Of a stretch of 64,000 nucleotides of DNA, positions 35,288 to 44,192 are shown piece by piece. The stretch's first letter is position 1, and each line of letters begins with the position of its first letter. The position numbers and the translations under genes were made by a program. Origin of the DNA: QZKY01 sp942492925 (GTDB lineage Bacteria > Pseudomonadota > Gammaproteobacteria > Burkholderiales > Burkholderiaceae_D). The notes under the pieces are model-generated. The model did not search any database, was not told the DNA's origin, and saw only the letters and a program-made list of their open reading frames with translations. Location: the NCBI GenBank assembly GCA_942492925.1, contig OW818641.1, positions 2,189,193-2,253,192 of the forward strand. The letters run 5' to 3'.

Positions 35288-35707
35288 TTATTGGCCGACT
35301 TGGCGTGAAACGAAAGTCGTCGGCAACGGCAGCTTGGCAGCAGCCAGGCGGAACGCCTCTCTTGCCAGCGCCTCATTGACACCGTCCATTTCGTACAGCA
35401 TTTTGCCAGGCTGGATTTCCGCTACGTAGTACTCCGGATTGCCTTTACCATTACCCATACGCACTTCTGCGGGTTTTTGCGAAATCGGCTTGTCCGGGAA
35501 AATACGAATCCAAATGCGGCCACCGCGTTTGATGTGACGCGTCATGGCACGACGCGCCGCTTCAATTTGGCGAGCCGTGATCCGGCCCCGACCGGTCGCC
35601 TTCAGACCAAAGTCCCCGAAGGACACCGCTGTGCCACGCTCGTGGGAAATGCCCTTGTTGCGGCCTTTTTGCTCTTTGCGATATTTTCTGCGTGATGGTT
35701 GCAGCAT
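35288..35707 (-). CDS. rplP: 50S ribosomal protein L16
   Basis: The 139-residue protein is near the A-site tRNA elbow and the peptidyl-transferase centre. MLQPSRRKYRKEQKGRNKG, GRITARQIEAARRAMTRHIK and RIFPDKPISQKPAEVRMGNG are the conserved blocks. It lies two bases after rpsC. Confidence 0.99.
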   Translation of the reverse strand: MLQPSRRKYRKEQKGRNKGISHERGTAVSFGDFGLKATGRGRITARQIEAARRAMTRHIKRGGRIWIRIFPDKPISQKPAEVRMGNGKGNPEYYVAEIQPGKMLYEMDGVNEALAREAFRLAAAKLPLPTTFVSRQVGQ

Positions 35708-35709
35708 GA

Positions 35710-36594
35710 TTATTCTCCTGCCTTGTCGGTCGCAGCCGCTGCGCCTTCAGCAGCAACGGCGGTCTTCCTAGTACGCACGCGCTTGGCCACCGAGGCAGGC
35801 GCAGCCGTCGCAGCCGTCGCAGCCGTCGCAGCCGTCGCAGCCGCTCCCGGCTGTGCTTCAGTACGCTTCGGACGGGTACGATTTGCCGGCTTGGCGTCTT
35901 CGCGACGCGGGGCACGACGTTTTTTCTCTTCATCCACCGGAGCTTCCACCTTCGGTGCTTCCCCATCGGCCAGACGATCGCCTTTGTAAACCCAAACCTT
36001 GACGCCAATGATGCCGTAGGTGGTTTGTGCTTCGCTGAAGCCGTAATGAATGTCTGCACGCAAGGTATGCAGCGGCACACGGCCCTCGCGATACCACTCA
36101 GTGCGGGCAATTTCGATACCGTTCAAACGACCGGACGACATGATCTTGATGCCCTGTGCGCCCAGACGCATGGCGTTTTGCATCGCACGACGCATCGCAC
36201 GGCGGAACATGATCCGCTTTTCGAGCTGTTGCGTGATCGAGTCTGCAATCAGTTGCGCATCGATTTCCGGCTTGCGGATTTCCTCGATATTGACGTGCAC
36301 TGGCACACCCATGATCTTGGACAAATCCGTCTTCAGCACTTCAATGTCTTCGCCCTTCTTGCCAATGACGACACCAGGACGCGAACTGAAAATGGTGAAG
36401 CGTGCATTCTTGGCCGGACGCTCAATGGTGACGTGACCGACAGAAGCATTCTTCAGCTTCTTTTTCAGATAAGCCCGCGCTTTCAGATCCTCATTGAGCA
36501 TCGAAGCGAAGTTATTGTTATTCGCATACCAGCGAGACGCCCAGTTGCGCGCAACTGCAAGGCGGAAACCGGTAGGATGTATTTTCTGTCCCAT
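35710..36594 (-). CDS. rpsC: 30S ribosomal protein S3 with long Ala-rich tail
   Basis: This 294-residue protein lines the mRNA entry channel. The KH domain (VVIGKKGEDIEVLKTDLSK near residue 75) and the C-terminal S3 domain (GLQ-like IKIMSSGRLNGIEIARTEWY, YGIIGVKVWVYKGD) are normal up to about residue 215. A basic and alanine/threonine-rich tail of roughly 75 residues then follows, longer than in E. coli (233 residues in total). The tail is encoded partly by a 9-bp tandem repeat at 35801-35845. Extended S3 tails are known in betaproteobacteria; the repeat is the unusual part. Confidence 0.98.
   Translation of the reverse strand: MGQKIHPTGFRLAVARNWASRWYANNNNFASMLNEDLKARAYLKKKLKNASVGHVTIERPAKNARFTIFSSRPGVVIGKKGEDIEVLKTDLSKIMGVPVHVNIEEIRKPEIDAQLIADSITQQLEKRIMFRRAMRRAMQNAMRLGAQGIKIMSSGRLNGIEIARTEWYREGRVPLHTLRADIHYGFSEAQTTYGIIGVKVWVYKGDRLADGEAPKVEAPVDEEKKRRAPRREDAKPANRTRPKRTEAQPGAAATAATAATAATAAPASVAKRVRTRKTAVAAEGAAAATDKAGE
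35801..35845. repeat. 9-bp tandem repeat inside rpsC
   Basis: Four exact copies of GCAGCCGTC (35801-35836) and a fifth with changes at its end (35837-35845, GCAGCCGCT) lie head to tail. On the coding strand each unit adds the tripeptide Ala-Thr-Ala in register, so copy-number change keeps the frame. Confidence 0.95.
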
Positions 36595-36603
36595 CGTGAC
36601 TCC

Positions 36604-36933
36604 TTAATTGCCGACAGTCACGTAAATGTGACAGGTAGGTTTGGAAATACGATCGCCACGGCCTTTTGCACGGCTGGACGAACGCTTGAGCGTCATGCCT
36701 TGCTCCACCATGATCGACGACACTTTCAGCTCATCGATGTCAGCACCGTCATTGTGCTCGGCGTTGGCAATAGCCGACTCCAGAACACGCTTGATGATGC
36801 CAGCACCTTTTTTGGGGCTGAACGCCAGAATATTGAGTGCCTGATCAACCGGTTTGCCACGAACCATATCGGCAACCAGCCGGCCCTTTTGGGCTGACAG
36901 ACGCACTCCTTTGAGAATAGCTTTAGTTTCCAT
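36604..36933 (-). CDS. rplV: 50S ribosomal protein L22
   Basis: The 109-residue protein has a long beta-hairpin that lines the exit tunnel. ILKGVRLSAQKGRLVADMVR and the hairpin MVEQGMTLKRSSSRAKGRGD are typical; the loop shows no macrolide-resistance deletion that I can recognise. It lies between rpsS and rpsC. Confidence 0.99.
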   Translation of the reverse strand: METKAILKGVRLSAQKGRLVADMVRGKPVDQALNILAFSPKKGAGIIKRVLESAIANAEHNDGADIDELKVSSIMVEQGMTLKRSSSRAKGRGDRISKPTCHIYVTVGN

Positions 36934-36942
36934 GATCAGACC

Positions 36943-37218
36943 TTATTTCTTGGCTTTCTTGTCAGCGGTATGACCCTTGAACGTACGGGTCAGCGCAAAC
37001 TCGCCGAGCTTGTGACCAACCATGTTCTCGGAAACATACACCGGCACATGTTGCTTGCCATTGTGTACGGCAATCGTCAAACCGATAAAGTCCGGCAGAA
37101 TGGTCGAACGGCGAGACCATGTCTTGATTGGCCGCTTGTCTTTTGCTGCCAGGGCAGTTTCGACTTTGCTAAGCAGGTGGGCGTCACAGAACGGCCCTTT
37201 TTTCAATGAACGTGTCAT
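36943..37218 (-). CDS. rpsS: 30S ribosomal protein S19
   Basis: The 91-residue head protein pairs with S13. MTRSLKKGPFCDAHLLSKVE, RRSTILPDFIGLTIAVHNGK and VGHKLGEFALTRTFKGH are the family signature. It lies ten bases downstream of rplB. Confidence 0.99.
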   Translation of the reverse strand: MTRSLKKGPFCDAHLLSKVETALAAKDKRPIKTWSRRSTILPDFIGLTIAVHNGKQHVPVYVSENMVGHKLGEFALTRTFKGHTADKKAKK

Positions 37219-37228
37219 GTGTTACCCC

Positions 37229-38056
37229 TTATTTCTTGCCACGGCGCGAGACAATCATCGAAGTCGTGCGCTTGTTGCTGCGCGTCTTCTTGCCCTTGGT
37301 CTTCTGACCCCACGGCGTTACCGGATGACGGCCACCAGATGTACGGCCTTCGCCGCCACCATGCGGGTGATCGACCGGATTCATGACGACACCGCGAACC
37401 GTCGGACGCACACCGCGCCAGCGCATTGCACCGGCTTTACCAATCTTGCGCAGGTTGTGTTCGCCATTACCGACTTCACCAATGGTTGCACGGCACTCGA
37501 TGTGCACACGGCGCACTTCGCCGGAGCGCAGACGGACCTGAGCGTAGGAACCTTCACGCGCCATCAGCACCACCGCCGCACCGGCAGTACGTGCCATTTG
37601 CGCGCCTTTGCCTGGCAGCATTTCGACACAGTGAATCGTCGTTCCGACCGGAATGTTGCGAATCGGCAGACAATTGCCAGCCTTGATCGCTGCTTCCGCG
37701 CCGCTCATCAACTTGTCACCCACCGCCACGCCCTTCGGCGAAATGATGTATTTCCGCTCGCCATCTGCATAGCACAACAGCGCGATATGCGCAGTACGAT
37801 TCGGATCGTATTCAATGCGCTCCACCTTGGCCGGGATGCCATCCTTATTACGAAGGAAGTCAACCACACGATAGTGCTGTTTGTGACCGCCGCCGATATG
37901 ACGGGTCGTGATGTGACCGTTATTGTTTCGGCCCGCGCTCTTCGACTTTTTCTCCGTCAACCCGTCAAACGGACGACCTTTGTACAGGTCAGGATTCACC
38001 ACCTTGACCATGCCACGACGTCCGGGAGACGTCGGTTTCATCTTAACGAGTGCCAT
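37229..38056 (-). CDS. rplB: 50S ribosomal protein L2
   Basis: The 275-residue protein is essential for subunit joining and near the peptidyl-transferase centre. GRNNNGHITTRHIGGGHKQH lies near residue 45 and the conserved VRGVVMNPVDHPHGGGEGRT near residue 222, including the functional histidine. Its ATG overlaps the rplW stop by one base (TAATG), indicating coupling. Confidence 0.99.
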   Translation of the reverse strand: MALVKMKPTSPGRRGMVKVVNPDLYKGRPFDGLTEKKSKSAGRNNNGHITTRHIGGGHKQHYRVVDFLRNKDGIPAKVERIEYDPNRTAHIALLCYADGERKYIISPKGVAVGDKLMSGAEAAIKAGNCLPIRNIPVGTTIHCVEMLPGKGAQMARTAGAAVVLMAREGSYAQVRLRSGEVRRVHIECRATIGEVGNGEHNLRKIGKAGAMRWRGVRPTVRGVVMNPVDHPHGGGEGRTSGGRHPVTPWGQKTKGKKTRSNKRTTSMIVSRRGKK

Positions 38057-38373
38057 TATTTAGCCTCCTCGGTGAAGTTGATTTCCTGCCCTGGCTTCAA
38101 GCAAACGAAAGCACGCCTGGTATGGTTACGTCGCCCCACACCACGAGCCGTCCGCTTGCTCTTGCCCATGCGGTTAGACACCTGCACGGACTCGACTTCC
38201 ACCTTGAACAGCAATTCCACCGCTGCCTTGATTTCCGGTTTAGTTGCATCAGGCAACACACGGAAAACCACTTGTTCATTTTTTTCGGCAACCATGGTCG
38301 CCTTTTCGGAAATGACCGGCGCCAGCAGCACTTTCATCAAGCGTTCTTCGCTATGTTTTACAGTCGCATTCAT
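38056..38373 (-). CDS. rplW: 50S ribosomal protein L23
   Basis: The 105-residue tunnel-exit protein is the docking site for trigger factor and SRP. VLLAPVISEKATMVAEKNEQ and VEVESVQVSNRMGKSKRTAR are characteristic. It overlaps the end of rplD by four bases and the start of rplB by one, so the three are translated in a coupled way. Confidence 0.99.
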   Translation of the reverse strand: MNATVKHSEERLMKVLLAPVISEKATMVAEKNEQVVFRVLPDATKPEIKAAVELLFKVEVESVQVSNRMGKSKRTARGVGRRNHTRRAFVCLKPGQEINFTEEAK

Positions 38374-38990
38374 GCCAGCATCTCCTCAATCTTTGCCAAC
38401 GCTGCCTTGGTGATCAAGATATCTTTGAAGTTAACCAGAGAGACCGGATCGGCTTCGCGCGGCAACACGACCATAACGTTCGCCAGATTGCGCGCCGCCA
38501 GGTACAGGTTTTCATTGAAGTCATCGGTGATCAACAAAACAGATTCCTTGCCCATGCTCTTCAGCTTTTGGGAAAGCAATTTGGTCTTGGGTGCGTCGAG
38601 CGCGAAATCCTCGATAACATTCAAACGACCTTCGCGAGCCAACTGAGAAAGGATCGAGCAAACACCTGCGCGATACATCTTTTTGTTGACCTTGTGCGAG
38701 AAATTCTCGTCCGGCGTATTCGGGAAAGTCCGACCACCTCCACGCCACAACGGCGAAGCAGACGAACCGGCGCGAGCACGACCCGTGCCTTTTTGACGCC
38801 ACGGCTTCTTGGTGCTGTGCTTGACCTCGTCGCGATCTTTTTGCTTGCGATTACCGCTACGCGCATTCGCTTGATACGCAACCACCACCTGGTGGATCAG
38901 CGCTTCATTGTAATCGCGACCAAATACGGTATCCGGCGCAGCCACGTTCGCGGTGGATTGACCCGCCTCATTCAGGAGCTTGAGTTCCAT
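38370..38990 (-). CDS. rplD: 50S ribosomal protein L4
   Basis: This 206-residue protein has an extended loop reaching the exit tunnel (KPWRQKGTGRARAGSSASPL near residues 64-83), with no obvious macrolide-resistance change. In enterobacteria L4 also represses its own S10 operon. The structured region ahead of rplC (39651-39841) is where one would look for that control here. Confidence 0.99.
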   Translation of the reverse strand: MELKLLNEAGQSTANVAAPDTVFGRDYNEALIHQVVVAYQANARSGNRKQKDRDEVKHSTKKPWRQKGTGRARAGSSASPLWRGGGRTFPNTPDENFSHKVNKKMYRAGVCSILSQLAREGRLNVIEDFALDAPKTKLLSQKLKSMGKESVLLITDDFNENLYLAARNLANVMVVLPREADPVSLVNFKDILITKAALAKIEEMLA

Positions 38991-38993
38991 GGC

Positions 38994-39650
38994 TTAGGCT
39001 CCTTTCTTTGCAACAAATCTAACGGCCGGGCTGACGATGACCTGGCCATTCTTGGCACCCGGCACAGCGCCCTTCACCAGCAGCAACTGACGCTCAGCAT
39101 CAATGCGTGCGATTTCGAGGTTTTGCACCGTACAGGTCACATCACCCATATGACCGGTCATCTTCTTGCCCGGAAAAACGCGACCCGGATCCTGGTTCAT
39201 ACCAATGGAACCCGGAACATTGTGAGAACGCGAATTACCGTGCGTCGCACGGCCGGACTTGAAATTGTGACGCTTGATCGTACCGGCGTAACCCTTACCG
39301 ATAGACACGCCCTGCACGTCGATTTTCTGACCCACCTCGAAGAGGCTGACAGGCACAACATCGCCCGCCTTCATTTCGGTGGCTTTGTTTGCGTCTATGC
39401 GGAATTCTTTCAGAATGGTTCCGGCTTCCACGCCCGCTTTGGCAAAGTGACCGGCAGTTGCCTTGTTCACTCTTGAGGCGCGACGTTGACCGAACGCAAC
39501 CTGCACGGCGGAATAACCATCCGTGTCAGACGTCTTGACTTGTGCCACTCGGTTGTTGGACACGTCCACTACGGTTACAGGAATCGAATCCCCATCATCC
39601 GTAAAGATGCGCATCATACCAACCTTGCGGCCAATAAGGCCTAGGCTCAT
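38994..39650 (-). CDS. rplC: 50S ribosomal protein L3
   Basis: The 218-residue protein is one of two that start large-subunit assembly. MSLGLIGRKVGMMRIFTDDG at the N-terminus and the loop GRATHGNSRSHNVPGSIGMN with QDPGRVFPGKKMTGHMG reaching the peptidyl-transferase centre are visible. The start at 39650 follows a GGAG; six extra codons upstream are unlikely. It is the first gene after a TATAAT promoter at 39745. Confidence 0.98.
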   Translation of the reverse strand: MSLGLIGRKVGMMRIFTDDGDSIPVTVVDVSNNRVAQVKTSDTDGYSAVQVAFGQRRASRVNKATAGHFAKAGVEAGTILKEFRIDANKATEMKAGDVVPVSLFEVGQKIDVQGVSIGKGYAGTIKRHNFKSGRATHGNSRSHNVPGSIGMNQDPGRVFPGKKMTGHMGDVTCTVQNLEIARIDAERQLLLVKGAVPGAKNGQVIVSPAVRFVAKKGA

Positions 39651-39744
39651 TTTTATCTCCATTCCCACCTTCGATTGGGCGGGGCTGTTAATTGATTCTT
39701 AATAATATGCAATGGGTTCAAGCCCATCGTCACGTAAGCCCGAG

Positions 39745-39773
39745 ATTATATCCCGGAAAACCTGTTTGCACAA
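39745..39773 (-). promoter_or_regulatory. promoter ahead of rplC (S10 group)
   Basis: A perfect TATAAT (minus strand, 39750-39745) sits 17 bp after TTGTGC (39773-39768), a poor -35. The predicted start near 39738 leaves a leader of about 88 nt before rplC. This would let rplC-rpsQ be transcribed separately from rpsJ. Confidence 0.6.
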
Positions 39774-39800
39774 CCTATAACAAGAATCATGCAAACATTT

Positions 39801-39838
39801 CACTTCAGGCCATCCGCAAAAACGGTGGCCTGGAAGTG
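39801..39838. repeat. strong hairpin just after rpsJ
   Basis: CACTTCAGGCCA pairs with TGGCCT and GAAGTG (one bulged G), and CCG/CGG extend the stem above a CAAAAA loop, for about 15 bp in all. It begins four bases beyond the rpsJ stop codon. No U-tract follows on the minus strand, so it is more likely a 3'-end processing or stability structure than a classical terminator. Confidence 0.7.
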
Positions 39839-39841
39839 GAT

Positions 39842-40153
39842 TTACTGCAGTTTGATTTCGACATCTACGCCAGCCGGCAAATCCAGCTTCATCAAAGCAT
39901 CTACCGTTTTGTCGGTCGGGTTGATGATATCCATCAAACGTTGGTGCGTGCGAATTTCGAACTGGTCACGCGAAGTCTTGTTCACGTGCGGGGAACGCAA
40001 TACGTCGAAACGTTGAATGCGTGTCGGCAACGGAACCGGGCCTTTGACCACTGCACCCGTGCGCTTGGCCGTGTCGATGATTTCCAGGGCAGACTGGTCA
40101 ATCAACTTGTAGTCAAACGCCTTGAGGCGAATGCGAATTTTTTGGTTTTGCAT
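39842..40153 (-). CDS. rpsJ: 30S ribosomal protein S10
   Basis: This 103-residue head protein, also called NusE, joins antitermination complexes with NusB and links NusG to the ribosome. It begins MQNQKIRIRLKAFDYKLIDQ; the frame continues 16 codons upstream without family similarity. RSPHVNKTSRDQFEIRTHQR is diagnostic. It lies 69 bp after tuf, and 191 bp plus a promoter separate it from rplC. Confidence 0.98.
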   Translation of the reverse strand: MQNQKIRIRLKAFDYKLIDQSALEIIDTAKRTGAVVKGPVPLPTRIQRFDVLRSPHVNKTSRDQFEIRTHQRLMDIINPTDKTVDALMKLDLPAGVDVEIKLQ

Positions 40154-40222
40154 GATGACTTTCTTAAAGAACAGGCCGCGAGCGGGATTCGCCCGCGGCA
40201 ATATTAATTAACCAACAAACTA

Positions 40223-41413
40223 TTACTCAATAATTTTGGCAACAACGCCGGCGCCGACGGTACGGCCACCTTCGCGAATCGCAAAGCGCAGACCTTCTTC
40301 CATCGCGATCGGGTTGATCAGCTTGACCACGATCGATACGTTGTCGCCAGGCATCACCATTTCTTTATCCTTCGGCAACTCGATCGAGCCCGTTACGTCC
40401 GTGGTACGGAAGTAAAACTGGGGACGGTAGTTGTTGAAGAATGGCGTGTGACGACCACCTTCTTCTTTGGACAATACGTAAATCTCGCCAGTGAAGTTGC
40501 TGTGCGGCTTGATGGAGCCCGGCTTGGCCAACACTTGACCACGCTCGACTTCTTCACGCTTCGTACCACGCAACAGCACGCCAACGTTGTCGCCCGCTTG
40601 ACCTTGGTCGAGCAGTTTGCGGAACATTTCAACGCCCGTACAGGTGGTCTTGAGGGTGTCTTTGATACCAACGATTTCGAGTTCGTCGCCAACTTTGACA
40701 ATGCCGCGCTCGACACGACCGGTCACAACGGTACCGCGACCAGAGATCGAGAAGACGTCTTCGACCGGCATCAAGAAGGCGCCGTCAATGGCACGTTCCG
40801 GGGTCGGGATGTAGCTGTCCAGAGCTTCTGCGAGGGCCATGATCGATTTTTCGCCGAGCTCGCCAGTGTCGCCTTCGAGGGCCATTTTGGCGGAGCCTTT
40901 GATGATCGGGAGATCGTCGCCGGGGAATTCGTAACGGGAGAGAAGCTCGCGCACTTCCATTTCAACCAGCTCGAGCAATTCTGCGTCATCCACCATGTCG
41001 CACTTGTTCAGGTAGACGATGATGTACGGCACACCGACCTGACGGGCCAGCAGGATGTGTTCGCGCGTTTGCGGCATCGGGCCGTCTGCTGCGGAACAGA
41101 CCAGAATCGCGCCGTCCATTTGGGCTGCGCCGGTAATCATGTTCTTGATATAGTCGGCGTGGCCCGGGCAGTCTACGTGCGCGTAGTGGCGATTCGCCGT
41201 CTCGTATTCAACGTGCGCGGTGTTAATCGTAATGCCGCGTGCCTTTTCTTCCGGCGCTGCGTCAATCTGATCGTAAGCCTTCGCCTCACCACCAAACTTC
41301 TTCGACAATACCGTCGCAATCGCTGCGGTCAGGGTGGTCTTGCCATGGTCAACGTGACCAATCGTGCCTACGTTCACGTGCGGCTTCGTCCGCTCAAACT
41401 TGCTCTTTGCCAT
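40223..41413 (-). CDS. tuf: elongation factor Tu (first copy)
   Basis: The 396-residue GTPase delivers aminoacyl-tRNA. G1 is GHVDHGKTTLTA near residue 19, DCPGHADYIKNMI is G3 and NKCDM is G4. It is almost identical to the copy at 59933; differences visible in the proteins are T183A, K189Q, A193K, I209V, V362T and N367C (this copy first). It sits in the str cluster, after fusA. Confidence 0.99.
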   Translation of the reverse strand: MAKSKFERTKPHVNVGTIGHVDHGKTTLTAAIATVLSKKFGGEAKAYDQIDAAPEEKARGITINTAHVEYETANRHYAHVDCPGHADYIKNMITGAAQMDGAILVCSAADGPMPQTREHILLARQVGVPYIIVYLNKCDMVDDAELLELVEMEVRELLSRYEFPGDDLPIIKGSAKMALEGDTGELGEKSIMALAEALDSYIPTPERAIDGAFLMPVEDVFSISGRGTVVTGRVERGIVKVGDELEIVGIKDTLKTTCTGVEMFRKLLDQGQAGDNVGVLLRGTKREEVERGQVLAKPGSIKPHSNFTGEIYVLSKEEGGRHTPFFNNYRPQFYFRTTDVTGSIELPKDKEMVMPGDNVSIVVKLINPIAMEEGLRFAIREGGRTVGAGVVAKIIE

Positions 41414-41476
41414 TTTAGTTTTCCTTCAAAAAGAACGATTAATTGAAAAATCCAACCAGTTTTTATTGCTTCGTAA

Positions 41477-43582
41477 TTACTTCGCCTTGGAACTGACGAT
41501 CGCGTCAATGACATTCCTCGGCGCTTCTGCATAGTGCTTGAATTCCATCGTATACGTTGCGCGACCCTGACTCATCGAGCGCAGCGTGGTCGAGTAACCG
41601 AACATTTCGGACAGCGGCACTTCGGCTTTGATGATCTTGCCACCACCACCAGCGATTTCATCCATGCCTTGCACCATGCCGCGACGGGAAGACAAGTCAC
41701 CCATCACGTTACCGGCATAGTCTTCCGGCGTTTCCACTTCCACCGCCATCATCGGCTCCAGAATGACCGGGTCGGCCTTGCGGCAAGCATCCTTGAATGC
41801 CATCGATGCAGCCATGCGGAACGCGTTTTCGTTCGAGTCCACGTCATGGTAGGAACCGAAGAACAGTGTCGCCTTCACGTCCACCACCGGATAGCCCGCC
41901 ATCACGCCCGCAGTCAGGGTTTCACGGATACCCTTTTCAACTGCCGGAATGTATTCGCGCGGCACCACACCGCCTTTGATCGCGTCAACGAATTCGAAAC
42001 CCTTGCCCGGCTCTTGCGGCTCGAGCTTGATCACAACGTGACCGTACTGACCACGACCGCCGGACTGCTTGACGAACTTGCCTTCCATCTCTTCGCAAGT
42101 CTTGCGAATGGTTTCGCGGTACGCGACCTGCGGCTTGCCAACGGTGGCTTCCACATTGAATTCGCGCTTCATGCGATCCACCAGAATTTCCAGATGCAAT
42201 TCGCCCATACCGGAAATAATGGTTTGACCGGATTCTTCGTCGGTCTTCACGCGGAAGGACGGATCTTCCTGCGCCAAACGATTCAACGCAATACCCATTT
42301 TTTCCTGGTCTTGTTTGGTCTTCGGCTCAACTGCTTGCGAAATCACCGGCTCCGGGAACACCATGCGCTCCAGCGTAATGATCGAGCTCGGATCGCACAG
42401 CGTGTCGCCGGTGGTCGCTTCACGCAGACCAACAGCTGCAGCAATGTCGCCTGCATTCACTTCTTTGATTTCTTCGCGCTGGTTCGCATGCATTTGCAGA
42501 ATTCGGCCCAAACGTTCGCGCTTGCCCTTGACCGGGTTGTAAACGGTATCGCCCGACTTGATCGTGCCGGAATACACGCGGAAGAAAATCAACTGGCCAA
42601 CGAACGGGTCGGTCATAATCTTGAATGCCAGCGCCGAGAATTTTTCGCTATCGTCGGCTTTGCGTTGCACCGGTTGATCATCTTCGCCCAGCCCCCCGAC
42701 CGGCGGGATATCGATCGGGGACGGGAGATACTCGATCACGCCGTCCAGCATCGCTTGCACACCCTTGTTCTTGAACGCGGTACCGCACATCATCGGCACG
42801 ATTTCACTCGCAATCGTACGCAGACGCAGACCTTGCTTGATGTCTTCCTCGGACAAGTCGCCATTTTCGAGATACCGATTCATCAGATCTTCGTTGGCTT
42901 CAGCCGCAGACTCCACCATCTTCTCGCGCCACTCATCAGCTTGCGCTTTCAGGTTCGCCGGAATGTCACGGTATTCAAATTTCACGCCCTGCGATGCGTC
43001 ATCCCAGTAAATGGCCTTCATCTTGACGAGGTCAACAACGCCTTCGAAGCTGTCTTCAGCGCCAATCGGAATTTGCAACGCGACCGGGTTCGCCTTCAGG
43101 CGCGCCTTCATCTGGTCAAGGACCTTGAAGAAGTTCGCACCGACGCGATCCATCTTGTTGACGAATGCCAGGCGCGGCACCTTGTACTTGTTGGCTTGGC
43201 GCCAAACCGTTTCGGATTGCGGCTGCACGCCACCCACGGCGCAGTACACCATGCAAGCGCCGTCGAGCACGCGCATCGAACGTTCCACTTCAATCGTGAA
43301 GTCGACGTGGCCCGGGGTGTCGATGATATTGATGTGATGTTCATCGAAATTGCTGGCCATGCCTTTCCAGAAGCAGGTCGTCGCAGCCGACGTAATCGTG
43401 ATGCCGCGCTCTTGTTCTTGCTCCATCCAGTCCATGGTTGCTGCGCCATCGTGAACTTCACCAATCTTGTGGTTCACGCCTGTGTAAAACAGGATGCGTT
43501 CAGTGGTCGTGGTTTTGCCGGCATCAATGTGCGCAGAAATACCAATGTTGCGATATCGGTCAATCGGAGTAGTGCGAGCCAT
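41477..43582 (-). CDS. fusA: elongation factor G
   Basis: The 701-residue translocase GTPase has G1 AHIDAGKTTTTERILFYTG near residue 18, G3 DTPGHVDFTIEVERSMR, G4 NKMDRVGANF and the domain IV/V blocks GGRGQYGHVVIKLEP and SSRRGMVQGM. The length is standard. It lies between rpsG (114 bp upstream) and tuf (63 bp downstream). Confidence 0.99.
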   Translation of the reverse strand: MARTTPIDRYRNIGISAHIDAGKTTTTERILFYTGVNHKIGEVHDGAATMDWMEQEQERGITITSAATTCFWKGMASNFDEHHINIIDTPGHVDFTIEVERSMRVLDGACMVYCAVGGVQPQSETVWRQANKYKVPRLAFVNKMDRVGANFFKVLDQMKARLKANPVALQIPIGAEDSFEGVVDLVKMKAIYWDDASQGVKFEYRDIPANLKAQADEWREKMVESAAEANEDLMNRYLENGDLSEEDIKQGLRLRTIASEIVPMMCGTAFKNKGVQAMLDGVIEYLPSPIDIPPVGGLGEDDQPVQRKADDSEKFSALAFKIMTDPFVGQLIFFRVYSGTIKSGDTVYNPVKGKRERLGRILQMHANQREEIKEVNAGDIAAAVGLREATTGDTLCDPSSIITLERMVFPEPVISQAVEPKTKQDQEKMGIALNRLAQEDPSFRVKTDEESGQTIISGMGELHLEILVDRMKREFNVEATVGKPQVAYRETIRKTCEEMEGKFVKQSGGRGQYGHVVIKLEPQEPGKGFEFVDAIKGGVVPREYIPAVEKGIRETLTAGVMAGYPVVDVKATLFFGSYHDVDSNENAFRMAASMAFKDACRKADPVILEPMMAVEVETPEDYAGNVMGDLSSRRGMVQGMDEIAGGGGKIIKAEVPLSEMFGYSTTLRSMSQGRATYTMEFKHYAEAPRNVIDAIVSSKAK

Positions 43583-43696
43583 ATTCAGTCCTAAATCTTT
43601 ATAACGTACAAAACCGAGCTAACATTTTTGCAATGCGCCCGGCTTTGACACAATCTATTTAAAGGCTGCTGTGATCAATTACAGCCACCCAATTCA

Positions 43697-44167
43697 TCAG
43701 AAGCGGAAATGCGAGAACGCCTTGTTCGCATCTGCCATGCGATGAACTTCATCGCGCTTCTTCATTGCGCCGCCACGGCTTTCTGCGGCTTCAATCAACT
43801 CACCCGCCAAACGCTGTGACATCGATTTTTCACTGCGCTTGATGGCCGCTTCACGCAACCAGCGCATCGCCAGCGCCTGACGGCGCACTGGACGCACTTC
43901 AACAGGCACTTGATAGTTCGCGCCGCCCACGCGACGGGACTTTACTTCAACCATTGGCTTGGCGTTATTTACCGCCGCCATGAACACTTCCATCGGATCC
44001 TTGCCGGATTTGGACTGGATTTGCTCGAATGCATCATAGATGATGTTTTCTGCGACCGACTTCTTGCCGGACAACATCAACACATTGACAAACTTTGCGA
44101 CATCAACACTGCCGAATTTCGGATCGGGCAGAATTTCACGTTTGGGGACTTCGCGACGACGAGGCAT
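43697..44167 (-). CDS. rpsG: 30S ribosomal protein S7
   Basis: This 156-residue primary assembly protein of the 30S head is in E. coli also a translational repressor acting on the rpsL-rpsG spacer. It begins MPRRREVPKREILPDPKFGS with AGGAAGT upstream; 17 further in-frame codons are not family-like. GGANYQVPVEVRPVRRQALA is diagnostic. The spacer ahead of it is packed with hairpins. Confidence 0.98.
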   Translation of the reverse strand: MPRRREVPKREILPDPKFGSVDVAKFVNVLMLSGKKSVAENIIYDAFEQIQSKSGKDPMEVFMAAVNNAKPMVEVKSRRVGGANYQVPVEVRPVRRQALAMRWLREAAIKRSEKSMSQRLAGELIEAAESRGGAMKKRDEVHRMADANKAFSHFRF

Positions 44168-44192
44168 CTTTACTTCCTTTCTCTCTTCAGTT

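Noticed and set aside
35801..35845. Direct repeats considered as a CRISPR array
   Set aside because: Units are 9 bp with no spacers and lie in frame within rpsC.
41534..43594. Very long plus-strand frame opposite fusA (and similar ones opposite rpoB, rpoC and both tuf genes)
   Set aside because: These mirror the strongly biased codon use of highly expressed genes; products are His/Arg-rich with no family pattern.
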